A stretch of 64,000 bases of DNA from Galaxea fascicularis (taxonomy: Eukaryota; Cnidaria; Anthozoa; Scleractinia; Euphylliidae), in NCBI GenBank assembly GCA_948470475.1, contig OX419339.1:14062363-14126362 (forward strand). Reading direction: 5' to 3'. Shown here piece by piece: positions 56,601-64,000 of the stretch. The position numbers and the translations under genes were made by a program. Every line of letters begins with the position of its first letter. Position 1 is the first letter of the stretch. Under the pieces are notes generated by a model. The model was given only the letters and a program-made list of their open reading frames with translations, was not told the origin of the DNA and made no database searches.

Positions 56601-59600
56601 ACCTATCCACTTTAATAAAATTTTGGTTAATCTTTCTTACTCTAGTCCTAATGCTATGTAGTTTGATTCTCAACCCAGGTATAAACAAGACTGTGTTCAG
56701 GATGCAGAAGCCATAAGTAATCCAATTTTTGTAGGAACAGCACTGTATACAGCTTGCAAGTATGTTAACTAATAAATAATTAGTAAATATATAACACTTA
56801 TTTTGAAGCAAACACAGTTATGTAGGTTTCTTTTGTGAGTGTATTATTTTATGAATGTTTGGCAATGAGTCAAACTTTGTAATTTAGAACTGTTAAACAA
56901 AATCATTCTATTAGCTACTGTGGCTGTTTTTTTCCTCAAAACATATTAATGTGCTGATCTAAATCATGAGACAAATGGGCATATGTGTGGATGGTCTTAA
57001 GCCATTAAGCATTTTTTTTTGTTTTAATTTCAAGTTTGAGTTACAGCTACAGGGCACTTTGATAGAAAAACAGCATATGCACTATACCTCAACAGCTTGG
57101 CCCGGTTGTTCGAAAGCCGATTAACGCTAATCCAGGATTAAAAATTAATCAAGGAGCTAATTTCTCTTTCGCCAAACGTTGTTCAATGCCGATATTCTGC
57201 AAAATTTTAGTTTAGGGAAAGTCAATCCTGAAAAACAAAAAGCAGCAAAAACAACTTTCATCCAATAGTTAAAAACTGCAACCAAAGTTTACGCTAATCC
57301 TGGATTATGTTAATTGGCTTTCGAACAACCAGGCCCTGGAGTCTGTGGCTACCTTCTACACATACCCGTTTGCTTAAAAAATTGCTGACAGCCCTATTTC
57401 TTTAGAAATTTTGAAAGCACCCAAGATTATTTTAAATGCCTACCATGCTGTGATATCACAGTTATATTGTAAAATAACAACAACACCATTTCTGAAAAAA
57501 ACAGTTACATTTTCAGGCATCAAAAGATAAAAATAGACAAGACCAAGCTATTGAACTTGCTGGTTGCTAAGAGAGCAACATTTGATGGTCTGCACAAGAA
57601 GATGGAGAAAATAGTCCCAGCTTTACAGTCTGGTAATTATTATAAGACACCTTTTATATAACTAAAAATGTGCATTAAAAAAATTACTTTGAGGGCTCAA
57701 AGGTCATTTGAGTTTTCTGAGTCTCCAAGGTTACTACACATAAATCAGTGTTTAGACTGGTCAGTGCTATATGTCTACATTTTGTGTGACATGTGGAAAA
57801 CCCATTCACTTTTTTGGCAAATTGCAAAATAATTTTGTAAACTCACAGACTCACAATGTTCCAACATTTAAATGTTTAACTCTCAAAGTGAAAACTTTAT
57901 CTTTAACAGACTTTCTTTTTTTTCATGTGTGTTTGATCACAGTCACATGTCTCATATAACTAGAGTGAATTAGGAGGGGTGGTGTATGCTAAATATTTCT
58001 GGACTTTGCAAGACAGGAGATCACCATATTTTCTGCAAGCATAAGGCATTTTCATGCTTGAAAAAGAGATCAACTGAGATACCGAGACAACCTTGTTTAA
58101 GGGGGGACTAACTTAATTACAGACTTAGCGTTGTTGCCAAGGGATTTTTACAGATTGTATTTGTAAAACACTGTTTTTTCAGTGTTTTTGCCACTATATT
58201 GGGGAAACGTGCAAAAGTGAACATGTGAAATTTATAAATTGTTATTGCACAAGCACAACTTGCCCCAGGCCTCAACCGCGCTATAGAGAGAAAAATCCCA
58301 ATCAGAGATATTCCAGCGTTCTTTACAAGACTATGTAAGCAATTGTTGTTAATGTACATAACTGCAATGATAATGACAAAATGGTATGAATTTGCAAGAT
58401 TATGATGTCATAAATTTCACAGTAACGCAAATTTCAAAAAATCAATATGTAGAATCTTGCACCTTGGTGATTGTTAACCACTGGCATCATTATTTTTCAA
58501 TATCCAGAAGTGTACGCCACTCGCGTTTTAGTTTTTTTCTGTTCTGGTCACATGACTTACCAAATATGGTTGTGACTAGAAAATCTTAAAAACCTTTTTG
58601 ATTGTAAAAACATAGTCAGACAGCTTGCCTGTGCAAGTTAGGGTTGCCAAGATATGAGTGCTGGCAACTTTCCATACCAACAATTTTAGCTAATTTTGTA
58701 GTTAAGTTAGTCTCCGCTTAACTTAACCGGTTTTGCCATTTTTGGAGTGTAAGAAATTAACACGTTCTCGTCATTCCTTATTTGGCATTACCATAGAGAT
58801 TTTTGCTGATGTAAGACACCTAGGGCTCTCTCTTTCCTGTCACACTAGCTGTTGCTTGTTTGTCAAGCGAGCACTTGCGAAGGAACTTGGTACATACTCG
58901 ATTTATAAGTGTTTTTTCAAGCCATTTGCCACTTCAGAAGCCCCCAGCCTGGCATCCTTAAGCTGGGTTTGGGGTAGAGGCAATCCTCTGAATGAAAGCA
59001 GAGGTGGAAAATGATTTCACAGCGAATGAGCTGCCAAAATTGTCTCAGTGAGCCATGGGGGTTGACAAGGGAGAGGGCCTTTCTGGCTTTTCTGTGGATG
59101 GCTTCCAGGACCTAGCATGGCAATTTTGGTTTGTTTTGACTTACAAATAATGCAATCAGCTGAACATTTCGCCTGTATGACTGGATGGCTCGACACTTAT
59201 AAAAAATATATGAAATAGAAATTAGTGGACTTCCATGTCACCCTTATCAAGGAATTACCCAGAATTCAATTCAGTCATGAAGACAAAAGTTTCAAATGAG
59301 TGGGAATAGCTGTACTTAAAAAGCTTTTGCTCTGCTTGTCAAAGGAGTGAGCAGGAAAGTGTGGAAGAGAACAGAGTAGAGGAACTGAACTTTATTGCAA
59401 ATGCTGCCTTTCGGCACTTGGAGGAATTTTTGTATGGAAAACTTTAAGACAAAAATGTGTATTTTTGGTGTTGTTTGAGGGTGTTCAAAGCAAACATTTT
59501 TGGATTTCTAGAAGAACAAACAGTCATTTTTAATGGAAATCTCCAGCTGTATTGAATTTAATGGCTGCTAAAGTTTAAACAACTAAACATTTTGGCAGTA

Positions 59601-62019
59601 ACAACGGTTCATTTCAACTTTCAAATTCTAAAAGCAGTCATGTTGCCTCTGTCCAAAATGGTTCCCTGAGGAATCAGATATTAAGGCCGGTCTGGAAAAG
59701 AGTTTTAAGGTTTTAAGAGACCATTTACCTGCTCACCGCTGCTCCCCCATGACTGCCTAGGAAACCCTCACAGGAATTTACATGTAAATAGATAACAGCA
59801 ATATATGTAGTATCCTAACCAAAGTCCTGTAAGGTACATGTACACATGTAGATTGCTTATTTGATACTGATTGCTTTGTGTTGGAGGTAACATAGGATGC
59901 CAATTAAGAAAACTGCAAACAAGTACCCAATAAAGAAAGCAAGTAACTCAAAACCACTTTACACCACCCTGAGTAAACTAATCAGAATGTTTATTTTTTT
60001 TTTCTTTTGCTGTTAACCACACTTTGACCTTATCTACCTGTCCTCCCTATTTTCTCAAGAGAATATCTAATTGAATAATAATTGAAGGGTTATGGAATAA
60101 AGAAACCTCTATCTGGCTTGCTGATTTAAGAGGGGAGAAGATTGATGTCAAAACGTTACTGTTGTTATTGAAGTTGCTCCTCTTGGCAACCCATAAATAA
60201 TGTTTTGCCGTGAGGCATCCAACCATTTGCATACGTTAATTTTGATGGTCTTTCAAAGCAAGATTGGTGAGACCCTGGGTACAAGCATATTTCTTTGGGT
60301 AATTTTTATGTTGCTGTGTTATTTGGTTCAAGCGCCTATTCCAAAGCTACTTCCTCTCATTTATCTGTGCCAGCAACTCCCTTGTAATTATTAACGACCA
60401 GTCCCTTGATTTGAGAGAATGGAGTCAATTAATAATGCGGTGTCAGTCGTGCAATACAGTGTATAATTTTTAGACAGAATTTGAGATTATGTTAAGAACA
60501 GCTTGAGACTGATTTTTCACATTTAGTACCCAATATATAAGAATGGTATCAGCCTGAAACTGAGAAACATTGGTTCTTTTATGTGGGTTTTACTGTACCA
60601 CACCCTCAAGATGAGGAGATAATTATCGCAACATTTCAAACCAAAATGCTCTTTGTTATTTCAGCTGACTACAGTAAGAGGACCTCAAAACGAAGCTGTG
60701 CACTTTTGGACAAAGTTAATGAAATAGTAGAAGGTTGGTCCAATTAATTTCTCAATTAACAACGTGATAGTTGTTGTCTTTCTGAACAGGTGTCAAAATC
60801 CAGCAAAGTTCTTCATTCATTGGGGAGGAAGGTTGACACAGTGGTGAGAGCGCTCAAATTCCACCAATGTGTCCAGGGTTCAATTCCCCCACTCGGCTTC
60901 ATAAGTGGGCTGAGTTTAATTTGTTGGTCCTCTACACTGCTCCGAGAGGGTTTTCTCCAGGTACTCTGGTTTTCCCCTCTCCTCAAAAATCATTTAATTT
61001 GATGTAGAGTTTATTTGATTTACAGTCTCCCCAGTTAGTAAAGCACTCATGTTTGGCTGGAAAGACAACCTGAGACTTAAATAAACTTATTATTATAATT
61101 ATTATTAGTAGTAGTAGTAGTAGTAGTAGTAGGTAGTTTTTTTTTTGTATTTTATTTATTTTTTACAGGTATATGATACAGAAGCGCATAAAGAGATACA
61201 GAAAGAAATTACAATACTTACACAGATTACCCTAATTACAAACTACAACGAGAAAAAAAACTACACTACACTACACTACACTGCAACCAAAAAAAAATAT
61301 ATATATATAAATCTAAAGCACGGGAGTTATAGGATAACAGCTACTATTGTATTAATGGCATTAAGGTTTTCCATTTTTTGTTGTGGAAATGAATTTTGTT
61401 GTTTTTTCTCGCAATAACGCGTTCGGTTTCAAAGGTTTCAAAGTAGTAGGTAGTTGCTTGTGCCATTTGATTCCCTCTAGGTCCTGTGCCTTTGGCAAAG
61501 GGTAAAGGCTTGCATTCCTTCACCGTTTCCTTCTTTCAGGAATAAGCCACTTCCCTTAAGCTTCTTCGAGTGGCTTTCAGCTTATATTGCCAAGACACAT
61601 TGATTTGTGAGGTGTTCTTCTCATTCTGAGCCACATTCCACAAGACTCACATTTTCATTTCTTGATTTGTTCGTGTAGGCACTCGAGCCCAGGTATTAGC
61701 TATGCCATGTTGATGAGGCCTAATATGGCTGAAACAGCTGTCCGTGGCTGCTGATACTCGGGCTTAAACTTGATTTGGTAGACACATACAGTTATGAGGT
61801 ATTCTTCTCACTCTAAGCCACGTCCCACAAACTTCTCATTTTCTGTTCCCTTCTTTACTTCGTTTAACAGAGCAGTCTCATTCGTCAAAACAGCCAAAGA
61901 CTGAAGATGATTCAAGCACCGAGGATAGAGAATATGAGGAGTGGAAACAAAGAATTATTGAATCTGCTACCAAGGCTTTATGTGAGGAAAAGAAAGCTAA
62001 AGAGAAAACCAACTCATAG
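53646..62019 (+). CDS. ORC6: Origin recognition complex subunit 6
   Basis: ORC6 is the smallest ORC subunit and has a TFIIB-like cyclin-box fold; it helps load MCM helicase at origins and in some animals acts in cytokinesis. Six exons give 255 aa exactly in phase: 53646-53834, 55794-55957, 56679-56759, 57517-57632, 60665-60733 and 61871-62019. First cyclin-box region: residues about 1-95 (SVSKRMGITSGDVLKKAAEF, ICLELAA, VAIRLSGMNKKAY). Second: about 96-190 (FTIKDLAVQFGC, NPIFVGTALYTACK, KIDKTKLLNLL). A Lys/Ser/acidic linker follows, then the conserved C-terminal helix YEEWKQRIIESATKAL that in metazoans binds ORC3. Human ORC6 is 252 aa, so length fits. The exon 5 donor GTTGGT is weak. Intron 4 is over 3 kb, intron 3 holds a MITE and intron 5 a SINE. 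Confidence 0.93.
54085..54400. mobile_element. Foldback repeat in ORC6 intron 1
   Basis: ATTCAGGATTAATAGATACT and GTGATTTTGAAAGTTCTTAA are followed by GCAATTTTGAGAACTTTCAA and TACCTATTAATCCCGAATTG, an inverted pair around a short loop. The upstream part includes TCTGATTGGTCGAGAGCAGT. A related single copy lies at 46020-46165. Confidence 0.65.
57099..57335. mobile_element. MITE with GGCCCGGTTGTTCGAAAGCC ends in ORC6 intron 3
   Basis: The left end GGCCCGGTTGTTCGAAAGCC is mirrored by GGCTTTCGAACAACCAGGCC. The next inner blocks, TTAACGCTAATCCAGGATTA and TAATCCTGGATTATGTTAA, are also inverted. Length 237 bp. No transposase. The outermost motif is shared with 26902-27042. Confidence 0.8.
60828..61135 (+). 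mobile_element. tRNA-derived SINE with triplet-repeat tail
   Basis: A tRNA-like head has an A box TGGTGAGAGCGC (60842-60853) and a B box GGTTCAATTCC (60877-60887), spaced as in pol III genes. A body with CTCCGAGAGGGTTTTCTCC and CCCCTCTCCTCAAAAATC follows, ending in a TTATTATTATAATTATTATT and AGT-triplet tail (to about 61135). It is inserted in the sense direction in ORC6 intron 5. Confidence 0.75.
61260..61285. repeat. CTACA pentanucleotide microsatellite
   Basis: A few tandem ACTAC/CTACA units in ORC6 intron 5, followed by an A run and TA repeats. No coding content. Confidence 0.7.
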
Positions 62020-62820
62020 TACGTTCAAATTATAGAGTATCTTTTGCTATGAATGTCCAATATGCTGTACAAACGTATACTGCTTTGATTATATTTTTAT
62101 CTACGATTAACTTAGTTTAACCCAGGGAAGTCACTCATTTGCGGTTAGCCAATTAGGACAAACATAATGTGATCAAGCGACCGATCAGCTTCGAAATGCG
62201 TGGTTTTTTCGGCTTTTTTTGCCGCGCATTTTGCTGATCAGCAGGTGAAAACCAGCCTTGGAAGCGAAATGTACAAGACTTCGCTTGAGTCACCCGATTT
62301 CTCTCACATATTTGTTTTCACTTTATTTCATTCTGAGTTGTAAGTGTGAGGCTGATTTCACTCCTTCGATTCCTGTTACACATTTTAAACATCCGTTGAC
62401 CGCATGCTGCCAACCAACCGTGCAACCATAAACCGGCCAAAAGAAAAAGCAAATTTCATCAAGACACTACAGAAGACTATCGAAAAATGTACAGAAGAGA
62501 ATGAACTTGATTTTGATAATTTGTATTTGTTTTGATTGAAGCAACAAAGACTTAAGGACGCGGGGAACAGGATAGCGCATCGATATGTATTTATGTAAGC
62601 ATATACACGAAATGCGACAACTAATACCGACAATACGCGAAATATACAGCAGTTGTCGTAGGCAGCGATGCGAAGGGCACCATTCCAGGTAACACGCAGG
62701 CCAGTGTTCGATGAATCCTTGTTAAAAACACATTCTTTCAAATAAAGAAGGAGAAAAAGAGTGAGACAGAGATAACCGATGTTCTTATTTTAGCGTGCTT
62801 ACGGCCTTCACTTAAGGTCG
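62020..62820. other. ORC6 3' flank
   Basis: Contains the ORC6 3' UTR. AATAAA is seen at about 62741, which would give a long UTR. No other gene is recognised. Confidence 0.4.
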
Positions 62821-62836
62821 AATGCGCTTCAGGGCC

Positions 62837-63850
62837 TCAACCAGAAGCAATCTTCTTAGACAAATTCTCGTTGTGAACATTCCAAGTCAGATTTTCGTCT
62901 GTATAAATACCAAGAGATTTGGTGCTGGGCACCTGACTTATCTGGGCTCCGTCAATTGTTAGAGAGGGAGAATGGGCGAACGATCTCAGTCTTAGCCGAG
63001 AACCAATTAACTTGAATTCAGTTTTGGATTTATTTAGTGTAAGCTTATTAGCTATAAGCCATGCACTGACGCTGGCAAGATCTTTATTGAGATTAATGCA
63101 CTTGTCATCGGCTTCCCCGAGGGGGGGACCCCGGGCTGATATGGGGACTTTGCTAATTGTGCATTTCAAAGTTCTTGAATTTCCCCACCCGTGTGGGATT
63201 TGTTTCTTGCAAAGTCCCCAGTATTTGGCGAACCCAACTGGATTTGAAGATGCACTTTAGAACTTTATTTGGGTTCTTTAAACAGTTAGCAAACACTCGG
63301 ACTTTGCATTCTGATGAAAACTGAACTTTAATTGACCTCTATAAACAATAATATATACACAGGGGAATTTTGAAGTTGCCTATGCCTACAAATACGAACA
63401 AATTTTTGACGGATGGTCTGTTTGATAGACAAAAAACAATGGATTTTAAAACATACCTTCTTGTTCTCCTCCGCCATCTTGCCATCGATCGAGCGAACAA
63501 AAATCGTCCCCAATCTCCTCTCAGTTGAACAGAAGCGAAGTCCCCACATTTTCCCCGAGACTAGGGCATTCAAAAATCCAAGTCCCCACATTTCCCCCAC
63601 CACAAGGGAAGAAATTTGTTGCAAAGTCCCCATAAAGTCCCCGTATTCCCCCACATCAGCCCGGGGTACCCTCCCTCTCGGGGAAGTCATAACACCGTCA
63701 GCACTATTACCTGCAAGCGTCAAGTGGGTGTCATCGGCATACATTCGGGGCTTTAAGTGCGAGAGGCAATTCGGTAGGTCATTTATGTATAAGAGAAAAA
63801 GGAGCGGTCCCAGAATTGTCCCCTGAGGGTTACCGCAAGACAATACACTG
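62837..63850 (-). pseudogene. Non-LTR retrotransposon reverse transcriptase fragment, broken by an insertion
   Basis: The upstream part (about 63690-63843, minus strand) reads GNPQGTILGPLLFLLYINDL and then the catalytic YADDTHLT, the hallmark RT motifs of CR1/L2/Jockey-like elements. The continuation (about 62870-63110) reads WLIANKLTLNKSKTEFKLIG and SLGIYTDENLTW, the usual sequence after YADD. The two parts are separated by about 570 bp of foreign DNA. Only this central RT piece is present, so the copy is dead. Confidence 0.85.
63115..63683. mobile_element. DNA element nested in the RT fragment
   Basis: The left end CCCCGAGGGGGGGACCCCGG with CTGATATGGGGACTTTG is mirrored by CAAAGTCCCC...CATCAGCCCGGGG and CCTCTCGGGG on the right. 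GAACCCAA- and AAGTCCCCA-rich interior, no transposase frame. It splits the RT frame just after YADDTHLT. Confidence 0.8.
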
Positions 63851-63980
63851 AATGGGGAAGGTTAATTTGCTGATTACCGGAGTAGAATTCGGTAGATCAT
63901 TTATGTATAAGAGAAAAAGGAGCGGTCCCAGAATTGTCCCCTGAGGGTTACCGCAAGACAATACACTGAATGGGGAGTAG
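63768..63980. repeat. 118-bp tandem duplication of RT coding DNA
   Basis: AATTCGGTAGGTCATTTATG at 63768 recurs at 63886 with one change, and the following 80-odd bases are identical as far as CACTGAATGGGG. It duplicates the GNPQGT...YINDL coding part of the fragment. Confidence 0.9.
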
Positions 63981-64000
63981 AACTAAAATCTCGTTTTACA

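Overview
This is eukaryotic, intron-rich animal DNA. Gene structure (many short exons with GT-AG introns), the 60% or so A+T composition, protein sequences close to but clearly distinct from vertebrate orthologues, and abundant short foldback elements and tRNA-derived SINE remnants suggest a cnidarian, most likely a hexacorallian such as a stony coral. The organism call is inference from general features; no species marker is present.

Layout. 592-7507 (minus): N-terminal two fifths of the ribosome-biogenesis factor BOP1, running off the left edge. 7856-16591 (plus): a complete 13-exon PDI-D type protein disulfide isomerase (two CGHC thioredoxin domains plus an ERp29c domain, KEEL at the end), divergent from BOP1 across a 348-bp promoter. 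18949-25961 (minus): a small cilium/sperm-type protein gene of seven recognised exons, with three paralogous first exons in tandem (22629-22809, 24712-24961, 25709-25961), all with the same donor phase. 28081-38570 (minus): a complete 13-exon heat shock factor (HSF1 type, 507 aa), with several heat shock elements in its upstream DNA. 39.6-48.2 kb: no recognisable gene; diverged tandem duplications. 48222-52709 (minus): a 1495-residue single-exon ORF of unknown family, made of about 22 acidic Ser/Asp repeats with a core close to DDVKSLF and with an internally duplicated globular segment. 53646-62019 (plus): a complete six-exon ORC6 gene, 255 aa. 62.8-64.0 kb: a non-LTR retrotransposon reverse transcriptase fragment, broken by an inserted DNA element and partly duplicated in tandem.

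The recognised genes are housekeeping or stress genes from different pathways (ribosome assembly, ER folding, axoneme, heat shock transcription, replication origin). Nothing suggests they form one functional cluster; the close divergent pairs (BOP1/PDI and acidic-repeat ORF/ORC6) could share promoters. All exon coordinates were read by eye from splice signals and reading-frame continuity. In the five spliced recognised genes the phases add up exactly, which is the main support for the models. Introns are rich in inverted-repeat elements, several with very well matched arms.
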